DNA of 64,000 bases from Methylocystis sp. (GCA_020252485.1 JADCCX010000008.1:1-64000); one strand, 5' to 3'. Counted from the stretch's first letter, positions 25,797 to 35,387 are shown. Program-made: numbers and translations. Notes: generated from the letters alone by a model not told the origin.

Positions 25797-26560
25797 CGAA
25801 CCGCGCCGATCTCGCCTATCCGATCGTCTTCGGGCTCGCCGTCCTCGCGGCCTGGGAACTGGCGTGCCGCCTGCTGTCGATCCCGACCGTGCTGCTGCCC
25901 GCCCCTTCCCTCATCTTCGGGAAGCTCATCTCCTCGCTGCCCATCCTCGGCGCGGATTTCGTCCAGACCGTGATCCGCGCCGCGATCCCCGGCTGGATCA
26001 TGGGCTGCCTGGCGGGATTCGTTGTGGCGCTCGCCTGCGACCGCTTTGATTTCCTGCGCCGCGGCCTGATGCCGATCAGCAATTTCGTCTCGGCGCTGCC
26101 CATCATCGGCATCGCGCCGATCCTCGTCATGTGGTTCGGCTTCGACTGGCAATCGAAGGCGGCGGTGGTGGTGGTGATGACCTTCTTCCCCATGCTGGTG
26201 AACACGGTGGCCGGGCTCGCAAGCGCGGGAAAGCTGGAGCGGGATCTGATGCAGAGCTACGGGGCCAGCTGGTTTCAGACGCTGGTGCGCCTGCGGCTTC
26301 CTGCCGCCATGCCCTTCATCTTCAACGCCCTGAAGATCAATGCGACGCTCGCCATGATTGGCGCGATTGTTGCCGAGTTTTTCGGCACGCCCACGGTCGG
26401 GATGGGGTTCCGCATTTCGACAGAGGTCGGCCGCATGGCGGTCGATATGGTCTGGGCGACAATTGCGGTTGCGGCGATCGCCGGTTCAGCCTTCTATGGG
26501 CTGCTGGTCCTGGCCGAAAGGGCGATTACATTCTGGCATCCGTCCTACCGCCAGAGGTAG
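25793..26560 (+). CDS. ABC transporter permease
   Basis: This second permease has 255 residues and about six helices, with the EAA-type loop LMQSYGASWFQTLVRLRLPAAMPF. It starts at ATG 25793, overlapping the stop of the first permease by four bases. Longer open frame upstream is not coding. The pair forms a heterodimeric channel with the ATPase at 23898 and the binding protein at 26611. Confidence 0.92.
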   Translation: MTNRADLAYPIVFGLAVLAAWELACRLLSIPTVLLPAPSLIFGKLISSLPILGADFVQTVIRAAIPGWIMGCLAGFVVALACDRFDFLRRGLMPISNFVSALPIIGIAPILVMWFGFDWQSKAAVVVVMTFFPMLVNTVAGLASAGKLERDLMQSYGASWFQTLVRLRLPAAMPFIFNALKINATLAMIGAIVAEFFGTPTVGMGFRISTEVGRMAVDMVWATIAVAAIAGSAFYGLLVLAERAITFWHPSYRQR

Positions 26561-26610
26561 GGCGTTTCATCGAGGAGCGCCGCACCCGCGGCGAAGCAGA
26601 GGAGAGAGAG

Positions 26611-27603
26611 ATGAACATCAAATCGGTTCTGATGGGTGCGGCCCTCGCGCTGGCGGCTGCGCTTCCCGCAGCGGCGCAGGAACGCGTGACGCTGCAATTG
26701 AAATGGGTCACGCAGGCCCAGTTCGCGGGCTATTACGTCGCGAAGGACAAGGGCTTCTACAAAGCCGAAGGCATCGACATCACCATCAAACCGGGCGGAC
26801 CGGATATCGCGCCTCCGCAGGTGATCGCCGGCGGCGGGGCCGACGTCATCGTCGAGTGGATGCCCGCCGCGCTGGCGGCCCGCGAGAAGGGCGTGCCGCT
26901 CGTCAACATCGCCCAGCCCTTCAAGCGCTCCGGCATGATGCTGACCTGCCGCAAGGATTCGGGCGTGGCGACACCCGCCGACTTCAAGGACAAGACGCTG
27001 GGCGTCTGGTTCTTCGGCAACGAATATCCCTTCATGGCCTGGATGGCGAAGCTTGGCCTCAAGACCGACGGGTCGCCCGGCGGCGTCAAGGTCATCAAGC
27101 AGGGCTTCAACGTCGATCCGATCATCCAGAAACAGGCGGCCTGTGTCTCGACCATGACCTACAACGAGTATTGGCAGGTGATCGACGCCGGCCTGAAGCC
27201 CGAGGAGCTCGTGGTGTTTAACTACACCGATCAGGGCGTCTCGACGATGGAGGACGGCCTCTATGCGCTGGAAGCCCGCCTTGCCGATCCCGCCTTTGCG
27301 GCGCGCATGGCGAAATTCGTGAAAGCCTCAATGCGGGGCTGGGAATACGCCCGCGCCAATCCGGATGAGGCGGCGAAGATCGTGCTCGATAACGATGCTT
27401 CCGGCGCGCAGAAGGAGCCGCACCAGAAGCGGATGATGGGTGAGATCAACAAATTGACGGCGGGGTCCAGCGGCAAGCTTGATCCTGCCGATTTTGAGCG
27501 CACTGTCACCACGCTGCTGGGCGCCGGCGGTGAAGCGCCCGTGATCTCGAAGCGCCCGACCGGCGCCTGGACGCATGCGGTCATTGATGCTGCGATGAAG
27601 TGA
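26611..27603 (+). CDS. NMT1/THI5-like ABC transporter substrate-binding protein
   Basis: The 330-residue periplasmic protein has a signal peptide (MNIKSVLMGAALALAAALPA, cleaved near AAA-QERV). The NMT1 fold begins VTLQLKWVTQAQFAGYYVAKDKGFYKAEG, as in binding proteins for pyrimidine-type ligands such as hydroxymethylpyrimidine precursors or riboflavin. GAGGAGAGAG stands before ATG 26611. With preTA upstream and dihydropyrimidinase downstream, uracil, thymine or a related ring compound is the best guess. No TPP-type riboswitch was seen upstream. Confidence 0.88.
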   Translation: MNIKSVLMGAALALAAALPAAAQERVTLQLKWVTQAQFAGYYVAKDKGFYKAEGIDITIKPGGPDIAPPQVIAGGGADVIVEWMPAALAAREKGVPLVNIAQPFKRSGMMLTCRKDSGVATPADFKDKTLGVWFFGNEYPFMAWMAKLGLKTDGSPGGVKVIKQGFNVDPIIQKQAACVSTMTYNEYWQVIDAGLKPEELVVFNYTDQGVSTMEDGLYALEARLADPAFAARMAKFVKASMRGWEYARANPDEAAKIVLDNDASGAQKEPHQKRMMGEINKLTAGSSGKLDPADFERTVTTLLGAGGEAPVISKRPTGAWTHAVIDAAMK

Positions 27604-27619
27604 GGGGAAGGGTAAGTAC

Positions 27620-27650
27620 ACCGTACAGCGCGTTAACCGCGCTGTACGGT
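27620..27650. terminator. Perfect 13-bp hairpin after the binding-protein gene
   Basis: ACCGTACAGCGCG (27620-27632) pairs completely with 27638-27650 around the loop TTAAC. There is no T-run on either strand, so it may be a Rho-independent-like attenuator, an operator of darTG, or a boundary mark of the inserted pair. It lies 16 bases after the binding-protein stop and 80 bases before darT. Confidence 0.5.
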
Positions 27651-27731
27651 CCCTGATAAGGCAATTATCATTGGGCTCGAATCGAACGATGAGCTTCCTT
27701 GAAGCATGAGCGGGGAGGTCGCTACCTGACG

Positions 27732-28373
27732 ATGGCCGTTCCCGCTCAGCCCAAAATCTACCACATCGTCCATGTAGACAAACTCGCTTCGATAGTCACG
27801 GACGGGTGCCTGTGGTCGGATGCGGTGATGGGTCAACGCCAGGGCGGCACCGTGATCGGGATGAGCAGCATTAAACTGCGTCGGCTTGGCCTTCCGGTGT
27901 CCTGCCATCAAGGCACGAACGTAGGTGAATATGTCCCGTTCTATTTTTGTTCACGTTCGATTATGCTGTTTGTGATCCACTGCGCAAACCACCCTGAACT
28001 TGACTATCGGGGCGGCCAGCAGCCGATCGTCCATCTTGAGGCCGATCTTCAACAGGTCGTTGAATGGGCGGAGGCGAACGGGCGGCGCTGGGCCTTCTCG
28101 CTCTCGAATGCGGGAGCGGTCTATACTCAGTTCCGCGCCGGAATGGATCGGCTGGGCGACATCAATTGGGACGCTGTGGCGGCGACCGATTTTCGTCCGG
28201 CGGACATCAAGGAAGCCAAGCAGGCCGAGTTTCTCGTCCAGCAATCGTTTCCCTGGCACCTTGTCGAACGCATCGGCGTGCATTCGCAAGGGATCGTATC
28301 GAGGGTATACGACGCGATGCACGGCGCGGCGCACAGACCAAGGATCGAAATAAGAAGAGAATGGTACTATTGA
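27732..28373 (+). CDS. darT: DarT-type DNA ADP-ribosyltransferase toxin
   Basis: DarT ADP-ribosylates thymidine in single-stranded DNA using NAD+ and stalls replication; DarTG systems defend against phage. The 213-residue protein carries the family features. These are an N-terminal IYHIVHVDKLASIVTDG (NAD-binding entry), IGMSSIKLRRL with the catalytic-site Arg at 50-51, VGEYVPFYFCSRSIML, and KQAEFLVQQSFPWHLVERIGV with the catalytic Glu near residue 166. ATG 27732 follows conservation; a longer frame would need TTG 27699. The Shine-Dalgarno GGGAGG is rather distant. It lies twelve bases before darG, inside the pyrimidine operon. Confidence 0.9.
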   Translation: MAVPAQPKIYHIVHVDKLASIVTDGCLWSDAVMGQRQGGTVIGMSSIKLRRLGLPVSCHQGTNVGEYVPFYFCSRSIMLFVIHCANHPELDYRGGQQPIVHLEADLQQVVEWAEANGRRWAFSLSNAGAVYTQFRAGMDRLGDINWDAVAATDFRPADIKEAKQAEFLVQQSFPWHLVERIGVHSQGIVSRVYDAMHGAAHRPRIEIRREWYY

Positions 28374-28385
28374 GGGAGGATGGCG

Positions 28386-29438
28386 ATGATCGAATTCAAA
28401 ACAGGTGACATATTGAGGGCGGACGCGGAAGCGCTCGTCAACACGGTCAACTGCGTCGGCATCATGGGCCGCGGCATCGCCCTTCAGTTCAAGAACGACT
28501 TTCCGGAGAACTTCAAGGCTTACGAAGCCGCCTGCGAGCGCGAAGAGGTGCAGCCGGGCAAGATGTTCGTGTTCGAAACCAGGACGCTGACGAACCCGAA
28601 GCTCATCATCAACTTCCCGACAAAGCGCCACTGGCGCGGCAAGAGCCGGATGGAAGACATCGACTCGGGCCTCAAGGCTTTGGTCGAAGAAATCCGCATC
28701 CGAGGCATTCGGTCAATCGCGATCCCGCCGCTGGGCAGCGGCCTCGGCGGGCTCAACTGGGCCGACGTGCGCCCGCGCATCGTCGAAGCCCTGCGCGGCC
28801 TCAATGACCTTCAGGTGATTGTATTCGAGCCGAACAGCGCACCCGTGGCAACCAAGTCGCGCGAGGTTCCGACTATGAGCCCGGGCCGAGCCGCGCTCGT
28901 CGTTCTGATGCATCGGTATCTTGGCGGGCTGATGGACCCGTTCGTATCGCTGCTCGAAGTCCATAAGCTCATGTACTTCATGCAGGAGGCCGGGGAACCG
29001 TTGCGCCTGCAATATGGCAAGGCTCCCCACGGCCCCTATGCAGAGAACCTGCGCCACGTTCTGCGTGCGGTCGAAGGCCACCTTGTGGCGGGATATGCCG
29101 ATGGCGGCGATGCGCCAGACAAACAGATCGAGCTGGTGCCGGGCGCGGTGAAGGATGCGGAAGCCTTCCTTGCCGACAAGCGCGAAACGGTTTCCCGCTT
29201 TGATAGGGTAGGCAATCTCGTCGAAGGCTTCGAGACACCATTCGGCCTCGAACTTCTGGCGACGGTTCATTGGGTGGCGAAGCGCGAGAGCGCAGCGAGC
29301 GCCGATGACGCTATTGCGAAGGTGTATGCCTGGAACGACCGTAAGAAGCGTTTTTCTCGTCGGCAAATAGGCATTGCTTACGAAGCTCTCAAAACTAAGG
29401 GCTGGCTGGTAACAGACGTTTCTGAGGAAGCCCCATGA
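28386..29438 (+). CDS. darG: DarG-type antitoxin, ADP-ribosyl-DNA glycohydrolase
   Basis: DarG removes ADP-ribose from DNA through its macrodomain and also binds DarT. The 350-residue protein has an N-terminal macrodomain (residues 1-155) with LVNTVNCVGIMGRGIALQFK, FPTKRHWRGKSRMEDI and IPPLGSGLGGLNW as the ADP-ribose loops. A C-terminal domain (about 170-350) contains LLEVHKLMYFMQEAGEPLRLQY. GGGAGG at 28374-28379 is six bases from ATG 28386, which therefore beats ATG 28380. Its stop overlaps the start of dihydropyrimidinase as ATGA, so the antitoxin is translationally coupled to a metabolic gene. Confidence 0.9.
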   Translation: MIEFKTGDILRADAEALVNTVNCVGIMGRGIALQFKNDFPENFKAYEAACEREEVQPGKMFVFETRTLTNPKLIINFPTKRHWRGKSRMEDIDSGLKALVEEIRIRGIRSIAIPPLGSGLGGLNWADVRPRIVEALRGLNDLQVIVFEPNSAPVATKSREVPTMSPGRAALVVLMHRYLGGLMDPFVSLLEVHKLMYFMQEAGEPLRLQYGKAPHGPYAENLRHVLRAVEGHLVAGYADGGDAPDKQIELVPGAVKDAEAFLADKRETVSRFDRVGNLVEGFETPFGLELLATVHWVAKRESAASADDAIAKVYAWNDRKKRFSRRQIGIAYEALKTKGWLVTDVSEEAP

Positions 29439-30898
29439 CCAAACCGATCCTCATCCGCGGCGGCACAGTGATCAACCACGATCATTCGAAGCGCGCCGAT
29501 GTGCTCATCGACGGCGGCCGGATCGTCAGCGTGGGCGAGAATCTCTCCCGCCCGCGCGGCGCGGAGCTCATCGACGCCGGCGGCTGCGATATCCTGCCCG
29601 GCGGCATCGATCCGCACACGCATATGGAGCTCATGTTCATGGGCACCGTCTCGGCGGATGATTTCGAATGGGGCACCAAGGCCGCGCTCTCCGGCGGCAC
29701 CACGATGATCGTCGATTTCTGCATCCCGGCTGCCGGCGCCTCGATGCTCGCCGCCTATCAGGACTGGCGGCGCAAATCCGAGAAAGCGGCGGCGGATTAT
29801 TCCTTCCACATGGCCGTCACCTCCTGGTCGAAGCAGGTCTTCGACGAGATGGAGACCGTGGTGAAGACCTACGGCATCAACTCGTTCAAGCATTTCATGG
29901 CCTACAAGGGCGCGCTGATGGTGAATGACGACGAGCTCTACAACTCGTTCAGCCGCTGCGCCCAGTTGGGCGCGCTGCCGATGGTGCATGCCGAGAACGG
30001 CGATGTCGTCTTCCGCCTGCAGGAGCAATTGATGGCGAAGGGGGCGACCGGCCCGGAAAACCACGCCTATTCGCGTCCGCCCGAGGTGGAGGGCGAGGCC
30101 GCCAACCGCGCCATCATGATCGCCGATATGGCAGGCTCGCAACTCTATGTTGTGCACACTTCCTGCCGGGAATCGCAAGAGGCGATCGCCCGCGCCCGCG
30201 CCGCCGGCAAGCGGGTCTATGGCGAGCCGCTGATCCAGCACCTCGTGCTCGACGAGGAGGAATACCGCAACAAGGATTGGGATTATGCGGCGCGCCGCGT
30301 GATGTCGCCGCCCTTTCGGGCGAAGAAGCATCAGGATGCGCTCTGGGCTGGCCTGCAATCGGGCGCGCTGCAGGTGGTGGCGACCGACCATTGCTCCTTC
30401 ACGACCGAACAGAAGCGCACCGGCCTCAAGGATTTCCGCCTGATCCCCAACGGCACGGGCGGGATCGAGGACCGTATGCCGGTGCTGTGGACGGCAGGCG
30501 TCAACACCGGCCGCCTGACCAAGGAGGAATTCGTGGCCGTCACCTCCGCCAATATCGCCCGCATCCTCAACATCTATCCGCGCAAGGGCTCGATCAGCGT
30601 GGGGGCGGATGCGGATATCGTGATCTGGGATCCCTCGGCCACCAAGAAGATCACGGCGAAGAAGCAGGTGAGCCGCATCGATTACAACGTCTTCGAAGGC
30701 TTCCGCTGCACCGGCGCGCCCTGGATCACGCTTTCAGGCGGCCGCATTGCCTGGAAGGACGGGGATCTGCGCGCCGAGGCCGGCCAGGGCCGCTATGTCG
30801 AGCGTCCGGCCTTCCCGGCGGTGCATGTGGCGAATGCCACGTGGAAGGAGCTGTCCGCGCCAAAGCCGGTGCAGAGGACGCTGGATTTCGTGCCATGA
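29435..30898 (+). CDS. hydA: Dihydropyrimidinase
   Basis: This enzyme opens dihydrouracil or dihydrothymine to N-carbamoyl-beta-amino acids, the second step after PreTA. The 487-residue amidohydrolase has the metal motif DPHTHMELMFMG, the carboxylated lysine region FKHFMAYKGAL, further histidines in MVHAENGD and VVHTSC, and the aspartate in VATDHCSF. It starts at ATG 29435 within the darG stop and ends overlapping the next gene as ATGA. Related D-hydantoinases cannot be excluded by sequence, but the cluster favours pyrimidines. Confidence 0.93.
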   Translation: MTKPILIRGGTVINHDHSKRADVLIDGGRIVSVGENLSRPRGAELIDAGGCDILPGGIDPHTHMELMFMGTVSADDFEWGTKAALSGGTTMIVDFCIPAAGASMLAAYQDWRRKSEKAAADYSFHMAVTSWSKQVFDEMETVVKTYGINSFKHFMAYKGALMVNDDELYNSFSRCAQLGALPMVHAENGDVVFRLQEQLMAKGATGPENHAYSRPPEVEGEAANRAIMIADMAGSQLYVVHTSCRESQEAIARARAAGKRVYGEPLIQHLVLDEEEYRNKDWDYAARRVMSPPFRAKKHQDALWAGLQSGALQVVATDHCSFTTEQKRTGLKDFRLIPNGTGGIEDRMPVLWTAGVNTGRLTKEEFVAVTSANIARILNIYPRKGSISVGADADIVIWDPSATKKITAKKQVSRIDYNVFEGFRCTGAPWITLSGGRIAWKDGDLRAEAGQGRYVERPAFPAVHVANATWKELSAPKPVQRTLDFVP

Positions 30899-32142
30899 CC
30901 ACTCTCCCCAATCTCGTCATCAATCCGCAGCGCCTGTGGGACAGCCTGACGGAGACGGCCCAGTTCGGCGCCAACGAGAAGGGCGGCATCCGGCGCCTCA
31001 CGCTCTCCGACGAGGACAAGCAGGTGCGCGACTGGTTCCGCAAGGCCTGCGAGGCAGTCGGCTGCACGGTCACGGTCGATGATTGCGGCAGCATGTTCGC
31101 GCGCCGTCCCGGCCGGAGGAACGAGCTCCCGCCCATCTGCATGGGCTCGCATCTCGATACGCAGCCGACCGGCGGCAAGTTCGACGGCGTGCTGGGCGTG
31201 CTTGGCGCGCTCGAAGTGCTGCGGACGATGCACGAGCTCGGCTTCGAGACGAATGCGCCCATCGAGATCGTCAACTGGACCAACGAGGAAGGCTCGCGCT
31301 ATGCGCCGGCGATGCTCGCCTCCGGCGTCTTCGCCAAGGCCTTCACGCGGGATTACGCCTATGCGCGCGAGGACCGCGACGGCAAGCGCTTTGACGATGA
31401 GCTGGAGCGCATCGGCTACAAGGGAACCGAACCGGTGGGTGCGCGGACCATCGGCGCGATGTTCGAGTTGCATATCGAGCAGGGGCCGATCCTCGAGGCC
31501 GAAGGCAAGATGATCGGAATCGTCACCGGCGTGCAGGGCATGCGCTGGTACGAGGTGAATGTGCATGGCCAATCGGCCCACACGGGCGCGACGCCGATGC
31601 ATCTCAGAAAGAATGCGCTGCTCGGCGCGGCGCGGATGGTGGAGGAAATCCACCAGATCGCCATGCGCCATGCGCCCGATGCCGTCGGCACCGTCGGCCT
31701 CATGGAGGTGAAGCCGAACTCGCGCAATGTGGTGCCGGGCGAGGTCTTCTTCTGCGTCGATCTCCGCCACAAGGACGAGGCCGTGCTGATTGAGATGGAA
31801 GCGGAATTCCGCGCGGCCTTGCCAAAGGTGATCGAGCCGCTCGGCCTCACCTTCGAGGAAAAGATGATCTGGAATTCGCCCGCAGTGAAATTCCATCCGG
31901 ACCTGATCGCCTGCGTCCGGCAGGGGGCCGGGAAGGCCGGATACCAGACCCGCGACATGGTGTCGGGCGCGGGCCACGATGCGGCCTATATCGCCCGCGT
32001 CGCCCCGACCACGATGATCTTCGTGCCCTGCGCGGGCGGCATCAGCCACAACGAGGCGGAATCGACCTCGTTCGATGAATGCGGCGCGGGCGCGCAGGTG
32101 CTGCTGGAGGCCGTGCTCGCCTACGACCAGCGCTTCGCCTGA
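30895..32142 (+). CDS. Zn-dependent N-carbamoyl amidohydrolase (beta-ureidopropionase type, M20 family)
   Basis: This 415-residue M20-fold hydrolase would release beta-alanine or beta-aminoisobutyrate, CO2 and ammonia from the carbamoyl product of dihydropyrimidinase. Metal and active-site motifs are MGSHLDTQPTGGKFDGVLGV, NWTNEEGSRYAP, HIEQGPILE and SGAGHDAAYIA, as in the allantoate amidohydrolase/L-carbamoylase group. The ATG at 30895 overlaps the previous stop by four bases. It completes the three-enzyme reductive pyrimidine route. The gene ends six bases from the convergent gcvPB. Confidence 0.9.
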   Translation: MTTLPNLVINPQRLWDSLTETAQFGANEKGGIRRLTLSDEDKQVRDWFRKACEAVGCTVTVDDCGSMFARRPGRRNELPPICMGSHLDTQPTGGKFDGVLGVLGALEVLRTMHELGFETNAPIEIVNWTNEEGSRYAPAMLASGVFAKAFTRDYAYAREDRDGKRFDDELERIGYKGTEPVGARTIGAMFELHIEQGPILEAEGKMIGIVTGVQGMRWYEVNVHGQSAHTGATPMHLRKNALLGAARMVEEIHQIAMRHAPDAVGTVGLMEVKPNSRNVVPGEVFFCVDLRHKDEAVLIEMEAEFRAALPKVIEPLGLTFEEKMIWNSPAVKFHPDLIACVRQGAGKAGYQTRDMVSGAGHDAAYIARVAPTTMIFVPCAGGISHNEAESTSFDECGAGAQVLLEAVLAYDQRFA

Positions 32143-32148
32143 GGCGGC

Positions 32149-33723
32149 TTACTCCGCCGCCTCCGCGATGGGCGCGGGCGGCGACCATTTGAGGATCGGC
32201 GAACGGGCGGCCCGCGTCTCGTCCAGCCTGCGGCGCGGCGCATGGTAGGGCGCTCCGGTGAAGCGCTCCGTCTCGCCCTTCTTCGCGCTGATCGCCAGAT
32301 CGCGCAAAGTGGCGATGAAGAGATCGAGCGAGGCCTTGCTCTCGCTCTCCGTCGGCTCCACCAGCATCGCGCCATGCACGACGAGCGGGAAATACATCGT
32401 CATCGGGTGATAGCCCTCGTCGATCATCGCCTTGGCGTAATCGAGCGTGGTGATGCCGGTGTCCTTCAGCCAGGCATCATCGAACAAGGCCTCATGCATG
32501 CAGGGCTGATTGCCGAAGGGCAGCGACATCACATCCGCCAGCGAGGCGCGGATGTAGTTCGCATTCAGCACCGCATCCTCCGACGCCTGGCGGATGCCAT
32601 CCGCGCCGTGGCTGAGCATATAGGCGAGCGCCCGCACGAACATGCCCATCTGGCCATGGAAGGCGGTCATGCGGCCGAAGGGTTTCATGCCCTTACCGGC
32701 CTTCGCTGCATCTTCCACGAGCTCCAGGCCCTTCGCCGTCAGGCGCACGAAGGGCACCGGCGCGTAGGGCGCCAGCCGCTCAGACAGAACCACCGGACCG
32801 GAGCCCGGCCCGCCGCCGCCATGGGGCGTCGAAAAGGTCTTGTGCAGGTTGATATGCATGGCGTCGACGCCGAGATCGCCCGGCCGCACCTTGCCGGCGA
32901 TGGCGTTGTAATTCGCGCCGTCGCAGTAGAAATAGGCGCCCGCCTCATGCACCACCTTGGCGATGGCGATGATATCCTTCTCGAAGATGCCGCAGGTGTT
33001 GGGGTTGGTGAGCATGATGGCCGCCACATCGGGCCCCATCAGCTTCTTCACCTCATCCATATGGACCGTGCCGTCCACGTCGGCCGGCACCGGCTTTACA
33101 ATGAAGCCGATGAGCGCCGCCGTCGCCGGATTGGTGCCATGCGCCGATTCCGGCACGAGCACGATCTTGCGCGTCTCGCCCTCGCCCCTGGCGGCGATGG
33201 CGGCCTTGATCGCCATCATGCCGCAGAGCTCGCCATGGGCGCCCGCCTTGGGCGACATCGCCACTGCACCCATGCCGGTCAGCGTCTTCAGCCAATGGGC
33301 GAGCATGTCGATCAATTCGAGCGCTCCCTTGACGGTGGAGACCGGCTGCAGCGGATGGATATCCGCAAAGCCCGGCAGCCGCGCCATGCGCTCGTTAAGC
33401 CGCGGATTGTGCTTCATCGTGCAGGAGCCCAGCGAAAAGAGCCCGGTGTCGATGCCGAAGTTCTTCTGGCTGAGGCGCACGAAATGCCGCATCGTCTCGG
33501 GCTCGGAGAGCGCGGGGATGCCGATCTCGCTTTTGCGCTTCATTTTGCCGAGGCGGGATTTGACTTTCTTAGGCGCAGGCAAATCGACGCCCGTCAGGTC
33601 ATAGCGCCCGGTCTCGAAGGAAAGCGGCTCCTCCACCATCAGCGCCTTGTTGCCGGTGAAGGTCCGGTGGGTGTTCGAATTTGCGGCGGCGGGGGTTGTG
33701 GGACGTCCCTGGTTGTTCAGCAT
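32149..33723 (-). CDS. gcvPB: Glycine dehydrogenase (decarboxylating) subunit 2
   Basis: GcvPB is the PLP-binding half of the split P-protein of the glycine cleavage system. The 524-residue protein contains the PLP lysine in MHINLHKTFSTPHGGGGPGSG and conserved segments LGSCTMKHNPRLNE and SPKAGAHGELCGMMAI. ATG 33723 with GGAGAG upstream is preferred to a frame 20 residues longer. The gene is last in the gcvT-H-PA-PB operon and is separated from gcvPA by a repeat-containing gap of 165 bases. Confidence 0.95.
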   Translation of the reverse strand: MLNNQGRPTTPAAANSNTHRTFTGNKALMVEEPLSFETGRYDLTGVDLPAPKKVKSRLGKMKRKSEIGIPALSEPETMRHFVRLSQKNFGIDTGLFSLGSCTMKHNPRLNERMARLPGFADIHPLQPVSTVKGALELIDMLAHWLKTLTGMGAVAMSPKAGAHGELCGMMAIKAAIAARGEGETRKIVLVPESAHGTNPATAALIGFIVKPVPADVDGTVHMDEVKKLMGPDVAAIMLTNPNTCGIFEKDIIAIAKVVHEAGAYFYCDGANYNAIAGKVRPGDLGVDAMHINLHKTFSTPHGGGGPGSGPVVLSERLAPYAPVPFVRLTAKGLELVEDAAKAGKGMKPFGRMTAFHGQMGMFVRALAYMLSHGADGIRQASEDAVLNANYIRASLADVMSLPFGNQPCMHEALFDDAWLKDTGITTLDYAKAMIDEGYHPMTMYFPLVVHGAMLVEPTESESKASLDLFIATLRDLAISAKKGETERFTGAPYHAPRRRLDETRAARSPILKWSPPAPIAEAAE

Positions 33724-33778
33724 GGTTCTCTCCAATCCTTCAGAAGCAGGCTTTCCGCCGTTTCGCGCCAACGCCACC

Positions 33779-33874
33779 GTCATTGCGAGGAGCGAAGCGA
33801 CGAAGCAATCCAGTTAAAGCGGAGCCGCCAGGCTGAAATGCCCTTCTGGATTGCTTCGCTCCGCTCGCAATGAC
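33779..33874. repeat. Inverted repeat element between gcvPA and gcvPB
   Basis: The ends GTCATTGCGAG (33779-33789) and CTCGCAATGAC (33864-33874) are inverted. Inner arms with CGAAGCAATCCAG and CTGGATTGCTTCG also pair, leaving a loop of about 32 bases. Elements of this CATTGCGAG...CAATCC type are widespread in alphaproteobacteria. A partial relative with TCATTGCTTCGCTGCACTCGCAA lies near 48723-48746. It sits inside the gcv operon and could affect the mRNA between the two P-protein halves. Confidence 0.75.
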
Positions 33875-33888
33875 GTTGAGCCCCGCCA

Positions 33889-35232
33889 TCACAGCACCGC
33901 CTTCAGATTCTTCACGAACATCTCACGGTCCGCATCCGTGTTCACTTCCGTATTGGCGACGATCAGCAGGTTCGCGACCTTTTTGTCGCCCGGGATGAGC
34001 CGCGAGACGGGGACGCCAGCGAGCACGCCCTTCTTCGCCATTTTCTCGCAGATCGCCGCCGCATCGCCCGGCAGCTTCACCGTGAACTCGTTGAAGAAGG
34101 TCTCGTTCAGCACCTTCACGCCCTTCACGCCGTCGAGCATGTCGGCGAGCGTCACGGCATTGGCGTGGTTGATCTCGGCCAGCTGCTTCAGGCCCTTCTG
34201 GCCAAGCAGCGTCATGTGGATCGTAAAGGCGAGGCAGCAGAGGCCGGAATTGGTGCAGATGTTGCTCGTCGCCTTGTCGCGGCGGATATGCTGCTCGCGG
34301 GTCGACAGCGTCAGCACGAAGCCGCGGCGGCCTTCCGCATCCACCGTTTCGCCCGACAGGCGGCCCGGCATCTGGCGGACGTATTTCTGCTTGCAGGCGA
34401 AGAGGCCGACATAGGGCCCGCCGAAGTTGAGGCCGACGCCGATGCTCTGGCCCTCGCCCACCACGATATCCGCGCCCATGGCGCCGGGGCTTTCGACGAG
34501 CCCCAGCGAGACCGCTTCCGTAAAAACGGCGATCAGCAGCGCGCCGGCCTTCTCGCAGGCCTTCGCGATCGGGCGGAGGTCTCTCAGGTTGCCGAAGACG
34601 TCCGGGTTCTGCACGACGACGCAGGAGGTCGTCTCATCGATCCGCGCAATCAGGTCTTCATTGCCGGCCACATCGACGGGCATGGTTGTGACGCTGTCGC
34701 CCGCCATGGCGGAGAGGCCGCGCACCACTTCGGCGTAGTGCGGATGCAAACCGCCCGAGAGCACAGCGTTTTTGCGCCGGGTGATGCGGTGCGCCATCAG
34801 CACGGCTTCCCCCGCGCCGGTGGAGCCGTCGTACATGGAGGCATTCGCCACATCCATGCCGGTGAGGTTCGCAACCTGCGTCTGGAACTCGAAGAGATAT
34901 TGCGTCGTGCCCTGCGCGATCTCGGGCTGATAGGGCGTGTAGGAGGTGAGAAACTCCGAGCGCTGGATCAGGTGATCCACCGTCGCCGGCACATGGTGCT
35001 TGTAGGCGCCCGCGCCCACGAAAAAGGGCGCCGAGGAGGCGGGCACGTTCTTCGCCGCCAGCGCGCCGAGCGTGCGCTCCACCTCAAGCTCGCCCGCGTG
35101 ATGCGGCAGGTCCACGGGCTTTTTCAGCAGGGCTTTGGCGGGCACATTGGCGAAGAGATCATCGATCTTCGCCACGCCGATGCGGGCGAGGATCGCCTCG
35201 CGGTCTTCGGTGGAATGGGGGAGATAGCGCAT
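33889..35232 (-). CDS. gcvPA: Glycine dehydrogenase (decarboxylating) subunit 1
   Basis: GcvPA is the N-terminal half of the split P-protein that decarboxylates glycine and passes the aminomethyl group to GcvH. The 447-residue protein begins [19 protein letters not shown], followed by [20 protein letters not shown] and [15 protein letters not shown], all typical. AGGAG lies eleven bases before ATG 35232. The upstream gap to gcvH holds a RIME-like repeat. Confidence 0.95.
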   Translation of the reverse strand: MRYLPHSTEDREAILARIGVAKIDDLFANVPAKALLKKPVDLPHHAGELEVERTLGALAAKNVPASSAPFFVGAGAYKHHVPATVDHLIQRSEFLTSYTPYQPEIAQGTTQYLFEFQTQVANLTGMDVANASMYDGSTGAGEAVLMAHRITRRKNAVLSGGLHPHYAEVVRGLSAMAGDSVTTMPVDVAGNEDLIARIDETTSCVVVQNPDVFGNLRDLRPIAKACEKAGALLIAVFTEAVSLGLVESPGAMGADIVVGEGQSIGVGLNFGGPYVGLFACKQKYVRQMPGRLSGETVDAEGRRGFVLTLSTREQHIRRDKATSNICTNSGLCCLAFTIHMTLLGQKGLKQLAEINHANAVTLADMLDGVKGVKVLNETFFNEFTVKLPGDAAAICEKMAKKGVLAGVPVSRLIPGDKKVANLLIVANTEVNTDADREMFVKNLKAVL

Positions 35233-35248
35233 CCTGGGTTGCTCCTGT

Positions 35249-35379
35249 CCTTCTCCCCTTGCGGGAGAAGGTGGTCGGCGGATGCCGACCGGTTGAGGGG
35301 TCGCACAATTTCGAGAGGTTTGACCAACCCCTCATCCGCCCGCCATCCGGCGGGCACCTTCTCCCGCAAGGGGAGAAGG
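35249..35379. repeat. RIME-like palindromic element, copy 2
   Basis: It has the same perfect 25-base inverted ends as the element at 24709-24879 (here 35249-35273 and 35355-35379), with the same inner TTGAGGGG and CCCCTCAT motifs but a different, shorter centre (131 bases in all). It fills nearly all of the space between gcvH and gcvPA in the operon. Confidence 0.8.
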
Positions 35380-35387
35380 AAAAATCA

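Noticed and set aside
26500-26610. TPP riboswitch before the NMT1-like binding protein
   Set aside because: The gene is preceded directly by the permease with a 50-base gap, too short for the aptamer and lacking its conserved CUGAGA and ACCUGA motifs.
27604-27731. tRNA or attachment site at the left border of darTG
   Set aside because: TCGAATCGAACG near 27678 recalls a T-loop, but no acceptor or anticodon arms can be formed, and no direct repeat flanks the toxin-antitoxin pair.
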